A stretch of 59,847 bases of DNA from positions 1 to 59,847 of the forward strand of contig VHDE01000021.1 of NCBI GenBank assembly GCA_016871515.1. Reading direction: 5' to 3'. Below are positions 17,756 to 27,501 of the stretch, one piece after another. The translations under genes were made by a program, and so were the position numbers. Origin of the DNA: Verrucomicrobiota bacterium. GTDB lineage: Bacteria; Verrucomicrobiota; Verrucomicrobiia; Limisphaerales; SIBE01. Under the pieces are notes generated by a model, which worked only from the letters and a program-made list of their open reading frames with translations, ran no database searches and was not told where the DNA came from. Each line of letters starts with the position of its first letter. Within the stretch, counting starts at the first letter, position 1.

Positions 17756-20482
17756 ATGAGATATAAAGATAAAGAACAGGGCAACAATCTGAGTGCTGCG
17801 GCAGCTGGTCGAAAAGTCTCCGAGGATCGCAATGGCGAGGAAACGCAACGCTGGTTCGAGTCGTTGGAGTTTGTTCTGGAGTATATCCTGCGAAGCCAGG
17901 GATCAGAACGGACTTCGTTTTTTGTGGACCGGCTTTTGGAACGGCTGCGTGAATCGGGAATCAAAGTTCCGCCCGTGGTCAGCACGCCTTATGCGAACAC
18001 AATTCCGGTCGAGGAAGAACCGGAATATCCGGGAGACCGTGAGATTGAGCGCCGCATCAAGAGCTACATTCGCTGGAATGCGATGGCGATGGTTGTGAAC
18101 GCTAACCGCGAGCACAGCGGCCTCGGCGGACATATCTCGACCTTTGCTTCGTGCGCGACCTTGTATGAAGTCGGATACAACCACTTCTTTCATGGCGCTC
18201 ATGGCAAGCTGCCGGCCGACTTGGTCTATTTTCAAGGCCATGCGACTCCCGGAAATTATGCTCGAGCCTTTCTGGAAGGGAGGCTGCAAGTCCACCATCT
18301 CCAACATTTCCGGCAGGAACTTGCCGAAGGCGGCGGACTTTCTTCCTATCCGCATCCTTATTTGATGCCGCAATTCTGGCAGTTTCCAACCGTGTCGATG
18401 GGACTCGGCCCGATCATGTCGATTTATCAAGCGCGCTTTAATCGCTACCTGCGCGCGCGCGGTTTCCTTACCGGAGAAGAAGCCAAGGTCTGGTGCTTCA
18501 TTGGCGATGGCGAATCGGACGAACCGGAATCGCTCGGCTCCTTAACGCTCGGCGCGAGAGAAAATCTGGACAACCTGGTCTGGGTCGTGAATTGCAATCT
18601 GCAACGCCTCGATGGCCCTGTCCGCGGGAATGGCAAGATCATTCAAGAACTGGAATCGCTCTTTCGCGGCGCAGGATGGAACGTCATCAAAGTTATCTGG
18701 GGTTCCGATTGGGACGCGCTGCTCAAGGCCGACCACAAGGGCCTTCTTTTGAAGCGAATGGAAGAGGCGGTAGATGGAGATTATCAAAAGTATTCCGTCG
18801 AGCCGGGCAGCTATATTCGCAAACATTTCTTCGGCAAATATCCCGAACTTCTGAAGATGGTCAATCACCTGACCGACGATCAACTTCGCAAGCTGCTCCG
18901 CGGCGGACATGACAGCAAGAAGATTTATGCCGCCTACAAAGCGGCTGTCGAACACAAGGGACAACCGACCGTTATTCTCGCCAAAACCGTCAAAGGCTAT
19001 GGACTCGGCGAAGCTGGTGAAGGCCGAAACATCACGCATCAGCAAAAGAAACTGAATGAGAAAGAGCTTCGGGAATTCCGGTCGCGTTTTGAAATTCCGA
19101 TTGGCGACGATGAAATCGCTGAGACGCCATTTTACCGGCCTCCTCCAGGCAATCCGGAAATAAAGTACCTTCTGAAACGCCGCGAAGCTTTAGGCGGCTT
19201 TTTGCCGGAACGCCAAGTCAAAGCCAAACCGATCAAGGTCGCGAAATTGCCGGAATACGCCGAGTTCTACAAAGGGTCAGGCCGTTCTGAACTCTCGACG
19301 ACAATGGCCTTCGTTCGTCTCCTGACGAGCCTTCTGCGAAACAAAGAGTTCGGAAAGCAAATGGTGCCGATCATTCCGGATGAAGCGCGAACCTTTGGGA
19401 TGGATGCGTTGTTTCGCGAAATTGGAATTTATTCTACCAAAGGCCAATTGTACGAACCGGTCGATCGCGCTTCTTTGCTCTACTATCACGAAGCCAAGGA
19501 CGGCCAGATTCTCGAGGAAGGAATTACGGAAGCCGGCGCCATGTCGTCGTTTATTGCGGCGGGAACTTCCTATGCCAGCCACGGGATCAATATGATCCCA
19601 TTCTACATTTACTATTCGATGTTCGGCTTTCAACGGATTGGCGACCTCATGTGGCTTGCCGCCGACATCAAGGCAAAAGGGTTTTTGCTCGGCGCCACGG
19701 CGGGACGGACTTCTTTGAACGGCGAAGGTCTGCAGCATCAGGACGGCCACAGCCACCTGCTCGCGAGCACGATTCCGACCCTGCTCACGTATGATCCCGC
19801 TTATGCTTACGAAATCGCCGTCATTATCGCCGACGGCATGAAGCGCATGTACGAACAGGGCGAAGAGGTGTTCTATTATCTCACGCTTTACAACGAGAAT
19901 TATTCGATGCCTCCGATACCAACCGGTGTGGAAGAAGGCATTCTCAAAGGTCTCTACAAGTTCAAGACCGGGCCCGATGGGAAGCAACACAAAGCCCAGA
20001 TCTTTGGCAGCGGACCAATCATCGGGCAAGCGTTGCGAGCGCAAGAGATCCTTGCCGAACGATACGATGTTTCTGCCGACGTTTGGAGCGCTACGAGTTA
20101 CAAGCTGCTTCGGCACGACGCATTGCGTGTGAAACGATGGAATATGTTGCATCCGGCGTCACCGCCACAGAAGTCGCATGTCGAAACGAGGCTCGAAAAT
20201 GAGAAAGGGGTCTTCGTCGCAGTCTCCGATTACATGCAAATCGTCCCGGAACAAATCGCGCCGTGGGTTCCCGGCGGATTGACCACTCTAGGGACGGACG
20301 GGTTTGGACGCAGCGATACGCGCGAGAACTTGAGACGCTTTTTTGAAGTGGACGCCGAATTGACCGTGATTGCGACACTCTACGCGTTGGCAAAGAAAGG
20401 CGCTGTGCCACGCGAACTGGTTCAGAAAGCGATCAAGGAGCTTGGCGTGAATCCGGAGAAAACCTTTCCTCATCTCGTTTAA
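17756..20482 (+). CDS. aceE: Pyruvate dehydrogenase E1 component (homodimeric type)
   Basis: Decarboxylates pyruvate with thiamine diphosphate and passes the acetyl group to the lipoyl domain of E2. The 908-aa length suits the AceE type. The thiamine diphosphate motif starts at CFIGDGESDEPESLGS and ends at VWVVNCNLQ; GHISTFASCATLYEVGYNHF and HQDGHSHLLASTIPTLLTYD are further signatures. The C-terminal domain ends with the usual LGVNPEKTFPHLV-like tail. The start is the ATG at 17756; there is no clear Shine-Dalgarno, but the sequence before it has no family match. aceF follows after 339 bases and lpd after a further 326, so the three genes form a loose cluster that may have internal promoters. 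Confidence 0.97.
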   Translation: MRYKDKEQGNNLSAAAAGRKVSEDRNGEETQRWFESLEFVLEYILRSQGSERTSFFVDRLLERLRESGIKVPPVVSTPYANTIPVEEEPEYPGDREIERRIKSYIRWNAMAMVVNANREHSGLGGHISTFASCATLYEVGYNHFFHGAHGKLPADLVYFQGHATPGNYARAFLEGRLQVHHLQHFRQELAEGGGLSSYPHPYLMPQFWQFPTVSMGLGPIMSIYQARFNRYLRARGFLTGEEAKVWCFIGDGESDEPESLGSLTLGARENLDNLVWVVNCNLQRLDGPVRGNGKIIQELESLFRGAGWNVIKVIWGSDWDALLKADHKGLLLKRMEEAVDGDYQKYSVEPGSYIRKHFFGKYPELLKMVNHLTDDQLRKLLRGGHDSKKIYAAYKAAVEHKGQPTVILAKTVKGYGLGEAGEGRNITHQQKKLNEKELREFRSRFEIPIGDDEIAETPFYRPPPGNPEIKYLLKRREALGGFLPERQVKAKPIKVAKLPEYAEFYKGSGRSELSTTMAFVRLLTSLLRNKEFGKQMVPIIPDEARTFGMDALFREIGIYSTKGQLYEPVDRASLLYYHEAKDGQILEEGITEAGAMSSFIAAGTSYASHGINMIPFYIYYSMFGFQRIGDLMWLAADIKAKGFLLGATAGRTSLNGEGLQHQDGHSHLLASTIPTLLTYDPAYAYEIAVIIADGMKRMYEQGEEVFYYLTLYNENYSMPPIPTGVEEGILKGLYKFKTGPDGKQHKAQIFGSGPIIGQALRAQEILAERYDVSADVWSATSYKLLRHDALRVKRWNMLHPASPPQKSHVETRLENEKGVFVAVSDYMQIVPEQIAPWVPGGLTTLGTDGFGRSDTRENLRRFFEVDAELTVIATLYALAKKGAVPRELVQKAIKELGVNPEKTFPHLV

Positions 20483-20821
20483 GCAGGACAGCTAGACATT
20501 GGCGAACACCAAGATCGCGAAGAGCGCAAAGAAAATTGGGAATCGTCTAATCTTCGCGTCCTGCGCGATTTTCTGTTGAACTGTTCAACGCAAAGCAAAA
20601 CTCGCGTCGCTTAAGAGCGTCGAAAAGGACAGTTCCTCGAGCGGTTAAGTCCGCGGTGGCCTGGTTTGGGAGCTCTCGAATTCCCAGAATTGACAATGTC
20701 CCGGTTTTTCCCATAGCGTTTCGGGCGCTCTGGGTCATTCAATCGACTGCGAGACCGCTGACGAATCCAGCTCAGCGAGGCTCGGACTATCCCGTGAAGC
20801 AATGATATAGTAGACCTATTT
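20483..20821. other. aceE-aceF spacer
   Basis: An unusually long gap inside a gene cluster. I see no coding frame, no strong terminator and none of the repeat families of this window. It may hold a separate promoter for aceF. Confidence 0.45.
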
Positions 20822-22099
20822 ATGGACATTAAGTTGCCGAGTTTAGGTGAAGGCGCGGACTCCGGGACCGTTGTTAACGTCTTCGTCAAAGAAGGTGATC
20901 AGCTCAAGATGGATCAGCCGGTTCTCGAATTGGAGAATGAAAAAGCCGTGGCGCCGATCCCCTCCCCGGCCGAAGGCAAAGTCATTCAGGTGCGAGTTAA
21001 GGTCGGAGACAAACTGACCGTGGGACAAGTCATGCTTTCGCTGGCGGAAGGTGATGGCGCTGCTCCAAAACGTTCTGAACCGTCGCCGATTGAGGGTCGT
21101 GAAGCGGCCCCAACTCCTGAAGCAACAACTGAGCGAATCGAGAAGGTGCAGGAACCGAGCAGTGCCAAAGCTCCGCCGCCGGGCATCCCTCTTCCCGCTC
21201 CGCCGTCGATTAGAAAGCTGGCTAAGGATCTGGGTGTCGACTTGAGCAAAGTCCGCGGGAGCGAACCCGGCGGACGCATCGTGTTACAGGATGTGCGGGC
21301 CTACATCCAAAAGCTGCAACAGCTCGCCTTCGCATCCACTCCAGCGTCCACGAAAGAATCGAAACCTGCCACGCCGCCGGCCCCGCAGATTGATTTTGCC
21401 AAGTGGGGACCGGTCCGCAAAGAACCGCTTTCAACACTGCGTCGGACGATCAGCCAGCGGATGCGCGAAGCCTGGACGACTATTCCACATGTCACTCAGT
21501 TTGATGAAGCTGACATCACGCGGTTGTCGGAACTTCGAAAGCAACAAAGTGAAGCCAAGGGCGCCAAGCTGACTTTGACATGCTTTGCGCTCAAAGCGGT
21601 CGTCCGCGTGCTCCAGAAATACCCTATCTTCAATGCCAGTTTAGATGAATCGACGCAGGAAGTTGTTTATAAGGACTATTTCCACATTGGACTGGCCGTT
21701 GATACTGACTCGGGCTTGATCGTGCCGGTGATCCGAGATGTGGACAAAAAGGATTTAGTCACGTTAGCAAAAGAACTCGCTGAACTGGCGGTCAAGGCGC
21801 GAGACCGCAAGATTTCGTTGGAAGAATTGAAAGGCGGAACGTTCACGATTTCAAATCAAGGCGGAATTGGCGGAGGACATTTCACGCCCATCGTCAACAA
21901 ACCTGAAGTGGCCATTCTTGGCTTGGGCCGTGGCGCGCTGAAGCCGGCCGTAAGGAATAATCAGATCGAACAACGATTGATCCTTCCTGTTTGTCTTTCG
22001 TACGATCATCGGCTCATCGATGGCGGGCAGGCTGCGCGGTTTGTGGTCGATTTGGTTCAGGAATTCGAGACGTTCAAAGAGGATGAGGCGAAGAGCTAG
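20822..22099 (+). CDS. aceF: Dihydrolipoyl acetyltransferase (PDH E2)
   Basis: Transfers the acetyl group from lipoyl-E2 to coenzyme A and forms the core of the complex. Domains in order: one lipoyl domain (about residues 2-75, modified lysine expected at K41 in ELENEKAVAP), a proline/alanine-rich linker, an E3/E1-binding domain (about 123-160, PSIRKLAKDLGVDLSKVRGS), a second linker, and the catalytic domain with the C-terminal active-site motif SYDHRLIDGG. At 425 aa it is a short, single-lipoyl form. The more usual DKA around the lysine is EKA here, which occurs in E2 proteins. The ATG at 20822 is the natural start. E1 lies upstream and E3 downstream. Confidence 0.96.
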   Translation: MDIKLPSLGEGADSGTVVNVFVKEGDQLKMDQPVLELENEKAVAPIPSPAEGKVIQVRVKVGDKLTVGQVMLSLAEGDGAAPKRSEPSPIEGREAAPTPEATTERIEKVQEPSSAKAPPPGIPLPAPPSIRKLAKDLGVDLSKVRGSEPGGRIVLQDVRAYIQKLQQLAFASTPASTKESKPATPPAPQIDFAKWGPVRKEPLSTLRRTISQRMREAWTTIPHVTQFDEADITRLSELRKQQSEAKGAKLTLTCFALKAVVRVLQKYPIFNASLDESTQEVVYKDYFHIGLAVDTDSGLIVPVIRDVDKKDLVTLAKELAELAVKARDRKISLEELKGGTFTISNQGGIGGGHFTPIVNKPEVAILGLGRGALKPAVRNNQIEQRLILPVCLSYDHRLIDGGQAARFVVDLVQEFETFKEDEAKS

Positions 22100-22425
22100 G
22101 CCGGAGTAGTGGCGTGCTGGAGTATTGGATTATTATGGATTCACGTTACAAAAATAAGAACTGGGGCTCTCAAATACTGCGTGTTTGGAATGACGCGATT
22201 GCTTACTGCGTCCAAACTTTGCCGGACGGCTCGAAACTCGTTGGAACGTTTCAACGGTGCGAACGTTTCTGCTGCGTAAACGCTGCGCTCCTGACCGACA
22301 GCCTTAATCGCACCCTTTGATCACAGAGGAAAGCAACGTCGCCAGTGGTCTCAAATAACCGGCCTCCAATACCGCAACACTCCAACTCTCGATCAATCCA
22401 ATATCCCATTCCTCATTTCTGACCC
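22100..22425. other. aceF-lpd spacer
   Basis: It contains an imperfect inverted pair, GGAGTATTGGATTATTATGG near 22120 and CAATCCAATATCCC near 22395, typical of intergenic repeats. A 68-codon plus-strand frame (22114-22320) has no domain or coding character and I do not call it. Confidence 0.45.
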
Positions 22426-23838
22426 ATGGACCCTATTCAAACTGAAATTGTCGTGATTGGCGCGGGACCGGGTGGTTACGCGGCTGCCTTCTATGCTGCG
22501 GATAAGGGAAAGAAAGTCATTTTGGTCGAACAAGAGAAACGCCTCGGCGGCGTTTGTTTGAATCGCGGCTGTATTCCTTCGAAGGCCTTGCTCCACGCGA
22601 CCAAGTTGGTGGCCGAAGCCAAGGAATCCCACACACGCGGGATAACTTTCGAGCCGCCAAAGATTGACCTTGCGAAAATGCGCGCTTGGAAAGAGTCGAT
22701 CTTAGCGAAGCTCGGCCAGGGCATCAGCGGTTTGGCGCAAAAGCGCGGCATCCTCATTTTGACAGGCCGCGCGCGGTTCGAAGATTCGCGGACCCTGCGC
22801 ATCGAAACACCGGAAGGACAGAAGTTCGTCAATTTCGAGAAAGCGATCATTGCCGTGGGTTCGAAATCTGCAATGCCGAAGGCGTTCGATCTCGGCAATC
22901 CGCGGATCATGACCTCGCGGGAAGCATTGGAGCTTGAGGAAATCCCGGCACAGTTGCTCATCGTGGGAGGGGGCTATATCGGGATGGAACTGGGAACCGT
23001 GTACGCATCCCTGGGAAGTTCGGTCGTGGTTGTCGAAGCACTGGATAGTATCTTGATGGGAGCTGATCCCGATCTTGTTCGGCCCGTCATGAAATATGCG
23101 GAGAAGGCCTTTAAGGAGGTGCGTCTCAAGACCAAGGTCCTGAAAATGGCGACCAGCGGCAAACAGATCAAAGTCACTTTTGACGAGAGTGGGCAAGAGA
23201 AAGTTGAGCAATACGATCGCGTCCTTGTGTCTGTCGGACGCGTCCCCAACTGTGAGGATTTCGGTCTCGAAAACACGAAAGTGGCGCGCGATGAGAAAGG
23301 GTTCATCAAAGTCAACTCGCAACAACAAACCGGCGATCCTGCGATCTATGCGATTGGCGATGTTGCCGGAGGCGCCCTATTAGCTCATAAAGCCGCGAAG
23401 GAAGCGCGGGTTGCAGTCGAGGTGATCACGGGAGAGACGACCGCCTTTGAAAACGTGATTATCCCGGCCATTGTCTTTACAGACCCGGAAGTTGCTTGGT
23501 GCGGCCTAACGGAAGCCGAAGCGAAACAAAAAGGAATGGACGTCAAGATTGCCAAGTTTCCGTGGTCCGCTTCAGGGCGGGCGCTGAGTTTCGATCGCAC
23601 AGACGGATTGACCAAACTTGTTATTGATCCTGAGACGGAACGAATCCTTGGAGTTGGGTTGGTGGGTGCTGGCGCCGGAGAATTGATTAGCGAAGGTGTT
23701 CTGGCGATCGAAATGGGGGCAACAGCGCGCGATTTGGCCGAGACGGTTCATCCGCACCCGACCCTTTCGGAAACGCTTATGGAGTGCGCCGAAGTCTTTT
23801 ACGGTCATGCCACGCACACCTTCACGCGCAAGCCATGA
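22426..23838 (+). CDS. lpd: Dihydrolipoyl dehydrogenase (E3)
   Basis: Reoxidises dihydrolipoyl groups of E2 with FAD and NAD+. The FAD-binding motif VIGAGPGGYAAAFYAA is at the N-terminus, the redox disulfide is GGVCLNRGC (C44 and C49), the NAD motif is IVGGGYIGMELGTVYASLGS, the second FAD motif contains YAIGDVAGGALLAHKA, and the C-terminal interface holds the catalytic HPHPTLSE. The length of 470 aa is standard. It starts at the ATG at 22426 and follows aceF on the same strand, completing the pyruvate dehydrogenase set. It converges with the VWA gene downstream. Confidence 0.97.
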   Translation: MDPIQTEIVVIGAGPGGYAAAFYAADKGKKVILVEQEKRLGGVCLNRGCIPSKALLHATKLVAEAKESHTRGITFEPPKIDLAKMRAWKESILAKLGQGISGLAQKRGILILTGRARFEDSRTLRIETPEGQKFVNFEKAIIAVGSKSAMPKAFDLGNPRIMTSREALELEEIPAQLLIVGGGYIGMELGTVYASLGSSVVVVEALDSILMGADPDLVRPVMKYAEKAFKEVRLKTKVLKMATSGKQIKVTFDESGQEKVEQYDRVLVSVGRVPNCEDFGLENTKVARDEKGFIKVNSQQQTGDPAIYAIGDVAGGALLAHKAAKEARVAVEVITGETTAFENVIIPAIVFTDPEVAWCGLTEAEAKQKGMDVKIAKFPWSASGRALSFDRTDGLTKLVIDPETERILGVGLVGAGAGELISEGVLAIEMGATARDLAETVHPHPTLSETLMECAEVFYGHATHTFTRKP

Positions 23839-23901
23839 CCAAACAACGGGGCCACGCCACGACAGAGACGCGAAGAACAGAGAGCGCTGAACCCGCCGCC
23901 C

Positions 23902-24017
23902 AAATCCGAAACTCGAAATTCGAAACAAAACAGCAATAGGGAAACTCGAAATCCCAAACCAGGCCGATTGACGTTTACGGCATTTACCAATTTGAATTTT
24001 GAGTTTGTTTCGGATTT
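23902..24017. repeat. Imperfect inverted repeat between convergent genes
   Basis: AAATCCGAAAC at 23902-23912 faces GTTTCGGATTT at 24007-24017 (perfect over 11 bp), with weaker pairing continuing inward. It lies between lpd and the VWA gene and overlaps the last region of neither coding core. It could end transcription, but a T-tract after a stable stem is not evident. Confidence 0.5.
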
Positions 24018-24026
24018 CGGATTTAC

Positions 24027-26906
24027 TCATTCACGCCGGCGTTGGGCGCGGCGTTTGGCGTCGAGCAAGCGGCTCGTTGTGCAGGTTTCTTCCGGCTTTT
24101 CTGAGGGTGTTTGGGCAGGGGCCACTGCGGCCCGTTGTTCCTCGGACGCCGGTGTCGGTGTTCGCAGTTCAGAAATGGCAACGGGCTTCTCCGGCCGAAA
24201 CAGATCGGGGTTGGGTTCGACGGCTGGTGCGGTTTGCGTCGAGCGAACTTTCTCACGGCGCGCCAGCAGCGCAGCCAATGATTCATCGGCTTCGGCAGGC
24301 CGGTGGCCAACTCGCCAGAAGAAAAGCAAGCGCCGTAAATTCTGCGTGACGCGCAGCCATTCTTCCCGATCGATGTGGATGCGCCTGATTCCGACATCGA
24401 GCGGGAACAGGATGACCGCCAGCTTCACGAGCCATTCCCACAAATCGCGCGGTTGAAAGGTCTTCTGCCGGTCGTGCAGAAACGGGTTGTCAGACGAAAG
24501 ATCCGGATCAAGCACTTTGCCACCGCCACTTTCAGCCAGGCGGCGCAGCAGATTCACGTTGGGTTCAGTCGCGTTGAACTCCGGAGAATAATTGATGCTC
24601 GCGCCGAGCACTTGCGTGCCGCGAGGACGGCCGTCCTGCATGTCCATCAAGTTGAGCATATAGGCGCCCACCTCGCGCGTCGGGAATTTCGCTTCGTAAT
24701 GGCCTGGCCCCGTCTGTTCCAACTGGACTGTTTGACGCTCACCTTTCGGTGTCACAACCACGGTCTGCAGATTTAGAAAATTCCGGTAGTTACCTTGGGG
24801 GTCCAAAGCCTCGACGCTGATATGCCCTTCCCCTTTCTCGACCGACACGTCGGTTGTGAAATCAGCATTATCAACGCGCCGAAGGCTCCATTGCGCCACC
24901 TGCGACCAAAGCTGGCGATACTTATCCCAGCCGAGCCAATCACGCGCCCATTTCGCTTTCGCATCCGAGGTGAACGCCACGGCGCGTCCAAGACCATATT
25001 GCCAGTGCGCCAAGAGAGGATCTCCTTTTTCCGACACGAGAGGAATTTCGGCTCGTGGTTTTCCGGTCGTCGCCACGTAACCTTGCAATATCGGATACTC
25101 CTGCGGCCCAATCCCGCGAATGAGTTCGCTCCCGGCGGCCACCTGCGGTTTGAACGGCTCTTCGAAGATGGCCGACTTCAAAATCACAGCCGCTTCCTTG
25201 ATGAAGATTTGTGGCAATTGGCTGGCCGACCGCACGTCGTAAAATCGTCCGCGGCCCTGCTCTGCTATGGAAATCATCGTGTCTGGTCCGGCGTGCCCTG
25301 CGATCAAGACCGTGCTTACCGTGATCTTGTCCTTAACCATCGACTGCATCAGTTCTGCAGTCGGCGCACCGGGATCGCCGTCGCTGAAAACGACCATGTG
25401 CTTCAGGTTGGCCGTCGATTTCTTCAGCCCTTCGTAACCCATGCTCATCACGCCTTGAAAACTTGGCAAGTCACCTTGATTCATGCCTGCGATCTTGCGT
25501 CCAAGTTCTCGGCCATCACCGACCTTGGTCAACGGGAACAGCCAGCGTTCGCTTCCGTCCCAGAGGATTACCCCGAGTTCATCCTGCGGACCGAGCGCTT
25601 CCATCGCGGCAATCGCGGTGTCGCGCGCAACTTGATTGCCATTGTTAAATTCCATTCCGTGCATGACCAAGACCATCGCCCCGCTCGGCAGCACCTTTTT
25701 GCTGCTGAGCTCGCTATCCACGGGCAATGTTGCTTCCAAAGGCGTGTCCCGATAGCCACCCGCCGCGTAGGTTTGATCTCCCCCCACAGAGACCAACCCG
25801 ACGCCAAAGTCACGGACGGCGCTTTCAAGGAGTTTCATCAAATCACGTCCGAGGTCGCCGGCCGCGACGTTGCACAGGAAAATCGCGTCATAACTCTGCA
25901 TCTGCGCGAGGCTGGCTGGAAACCCGGTAACATCGGCTGTCTTGACCTCCAATCGGGCCGAGCGCAAGGCTTCAACCAAGTTCGCATCAGCCGCGAGATC
26001 CGATGAAACAACCAACACGGCGGGATCGCCGCGGACATTTGTGAAGCTCGTGGCGCGATTGTTTTGGGCCACGAGGTCGTCCGTCCCTTCGAGCGCGACG
26101 TCGTAACTGTAGAAGCCAGGTTCAGTAAGCGTCTGCGGAAATGTGAACAGATTCTTGCCCGCCGTCAGCTCGACCTTTTGATCACCCAGCAATTGATCGT
26201 TCCGATAAAGGCGGACCGTTGCGCTCTGGGGTTTGTCCGCTTGGGCAAAGATCTTTACTTCGAAGGTTTGCCCTTTCTTCAATTGATTGGGCAAGCTCAG
26301 CTTTTGGACCGATACATCAAATCCACGCGATACACCGAGCGGGATGACATCCACCGAAACTCCCAGTGGTTTAGCTGCAAGCACCGCGGCCAGCGCGTCC
26401 CCGATATTCTCATTGCCGTCGGAAAGGAGGACCAAGCGTTTCTGACCAGCCTCAGGAAACGCCGCCGTTCCGAGCCGGATCGCACCGGCAATATCACTCC
26501 GCTCCGTCCCCACAACAGCATGAATCTTCTGCAAGTCCACGGCTCGGCTTGGTGAGGACTCAATACTCGCTTCGGTTCCGAAGACAAGCACACCGGCATT
26601 GTCCACTGGCTTCTTTTGTCCAACAGCTCGGTTGACATATTCGCGAGCCGCTTCCTGTTGCGCTGAGGGAACGCTATCGGATCGATCCAGCACAAAGTAC
26701 ACATTCAAGCCATCCAACGGACGAAGCCATTGCACACCGGCCACAGCGAGAACGAGCGCGCCAACAATAACCACCCGTAAAGCGAACGCCACCCAACGGC
26801 GCCCCGGACTGAGTTGCACATCGGATTTCAAAGTCAACCAAATCACCCAAACCAGGCAAAGAGGGAGCAGCACGAGCCATAGTGGATTGGTGAATTGGAA
26901 GTTCAT
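24027..26906 (-). CDS. VWA and GATase-like membrane protein
   Basis: A 959-aa inner-membrane protein. Two membrane segments lie at the N-terminus (about residues 9-26 and 38-58), then a von Willebrand factor A domain with MIDAS motif DRSDS in YFVLDRSDSVP. A glutamine amidotransferase-like domain follows (DPAVLVVSSDLAADANLVEA to GVGLVSVGGDQTYAAGGYRD), then a second VWA-like stretch with LKHMVVFSDGDPG, a beta-rich part, one more membrane segment (LVKLAVILFPLDVGIRR) and a long charged cytoplasmic tail. This architecture is typical of the large VWA proteins of MoxR-linked loci. It is separated from the permease-NHL gene by about 600 bases of repeats, so co-transcription is uncertain. The precise function is unknown; a scaffold or stress role is inferred only from the class. 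Confidence 0.85.
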   Translation of the reverse strand: MNFQFTNPLWLVLLPLCLVWVIWLTLKSDVQLSPGRRWVAFALRVVIVGALVLAVAGVQWLRPLDGLNVYFVLDRSDSVPSAQQEAAREYVNRAVGQKKPVDNAGVLVFGTEASIESSPSRAVDLQKIHAVVGTERSDIAGAIRLGTAAFPEAGQKRLVLLSDGNENIGDALAAVLAAKPLGVSVDVIPLGVSRGFDVSVQKLSLPNQLKKGQTFEVKIFAQADKPQSATVRLYRNDQLLGDQKVELTAGKNLFTFPQTLTEPGFYSYDVALEGTDDLVAQNNRATSFTNVRGDPAVLVVSSDLAADANLVEALRSARLEVKTADVTGFPASLAQMQSYDAIFLCNVAAGDLGRDLMKLLESAVRDFGVGLVSVGGDQTYAAGGYRDTPLEATLPVDSELSSKKVLPSGAMVLVMHGMEFNNGNQVARDTAIAAMEALGPQDELGVILWDGSERWLFPLTKVGDGRELGRKIAGMNQGDLPSFQGVMSMGYEGLKKSTANLKHMVVFSDGDPGAPTAELMQSMVKDKITVSTVLIAGHAGPDTMISIAEQGRGRFYDVRSASQLPQIFIKEAAVILKSAIFEEPFKPQVAAGSELIRGIGPQEYPILQGYVATTGKPRAEIPLVSEKGDPLLAHWQYGLGRAVAFTSDAKAKWARDWLGWDKYRQLWSQVAQWSLRRVDNADFTTDVSVEKGEGHISVEALDPQGNYRNFLNLQTVVVTPKGERQTVQLEQTGPGHYEAKFPTREVGAYMLNLMDMQDGRPRGTQVLGASINYSPEFNATEPNVNLLRRLAESGGGKVLDPDLSSDNPFLHDRQKTFQPRDLWEWLVKLAVILFPLDVGIRRIHIDREEWLRVTQNLRRLLFFWRVGHRPAEADESLAALLARREKVRSTQTAPAVEPNPDLFRPEKPVAISELRTPTPASEEQRAAVAPAQTPSEKPEETCTTSRLLDAKRRAQRRRE

Positions 26907-26933
26907 GAGAGTACTTCCAGCGGTGCAAGTCTC

Positions 26934-26982
26934 GCAACGCAGAGTCTCACTCTGCTGTGTCGCCGACTTGCAGTCGGCAGGG
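26934..26982 (+). repeat. Family-A double-hairpin repeat
   Basis: CGCAACGCAGAGTCTCACTC continues into TGCTGTGTCGCCGACTTGCAGTCGGC; GCAGAGT/ACTCTGC and CCGACT/AGTCGG are two short hairpins. Related copies are at 42291, 47655, 47961 and 57622. Confidence 0.7.
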
Positions 26983-27060
26983 TCTTAGATTGAGCCAACG
27001 CTTCGGATCGCAGGAGAGCCCTGCAGCTTGGAACTCTTCCGAGTAGCACGGTGAATGTTA

Positions 27061-27226
27061 CCCCTCTCCCTAACCCTCTCGCCATCCGATGGGGAGAGGG
27101 AATTGAGCTCTTGCGACAGTCGATGCGTGATGGGTCAAGGCGCCCAACGCCCAGGTCTTTTCCATCTCCCCATCGGATGGGGAGAGACTTCTCCGAAACA
27201 AAGTTTCGTGCATTGAACCCATGAAC
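27061..27226 (+). mobile_element. MITE-2 element with family-D repeat
   Basis: CCCCTCTCCCTAACCCTCTC begins the left arm, which contains the palindrome CATCCGATGGGGAGAGGG. A spacer of about 63 bp follows, then the right arm with CCCCATCGGATGGGGAGAG, and a family-D unit to 27226. The spacer matches the reverse complement of the spacer at 47781-47848 along most of its length. It has no coding capacity. Confidence 0.65.
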
Positions 27227-27238
27227 CACTGCGTCGGC

Positions 27239-27302
27239 AGGGCGGCGTTGCTGCGCCGCCAACATCGTGGGTTTGCCAAGGCTGCGCAGCAACGCCCCGC
27301 TA
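27239..27302 (+). repeat. Family-F hairpin
   Basis: AGGGCGGCGTTGCTGCGCCG at the left pairs with GCGCAGCAACGCC near the right end. It matches the element at 37606-37668. Confidence 0.65.
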
Positions 27303-27431
27303 CCTTTAGGTTCATGGGGAGGGGTAGGGAGAGGGGGGCTGCATCTGTCAGCCACTGCATTCTTCCGCCGCTCAATGGTGGCTGATTGGCTGCAACACAG
27401 CACAAGGCGGCAAAGCTGCGATCGAGCCGGA

Positions 27432-27453
27432 CCGCGGACAATCTTGTCCGCGG
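27432..27453. repeat. Perfect CCGCGGACAA hairpin
   Basis: CCGCGGACAA and TTGTCCGCGG form a perfect 10-bp stem with a 2-base loop. A shorter relative, GCGGACA-AGAA-TGTCCGC, is at 27517-27534 and lies inside the 3' end of the permease-NHL gene. Confidence 0.7.
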
Positions 27454-27501
27454 CAACAGCCGAAGTGCCACGCCGGCCTTGAAGATTCGAACGCTTGCCG
27501 T

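Larger units (their letters stand above)
26907..27501. other. Repeat cluster between VWA and permease-NHL genes
   Basis: Almost fully made of repeats: a family-A unit (26934-26982), a MITE-2 element with attached family-D unit (27061-27226), a family-F hairpin (27239-27302) and two GCGGACA hairpins (27432-27453 and 27517-27534). No gene is supported. Confidence 0.7.

Noticed and set aside
22114..22320. 68-codon frame between aceF and lpd
   Set aside because: It contains parts of an intergenic inverted repeat and has no coding character.
24795..26006. Plus-strand open frame of 403 codons
   Set aside because: It is antisense to the VWA/GATase gene, starts with no ribosome site and shows no family pattern; a shadow of codon bias.
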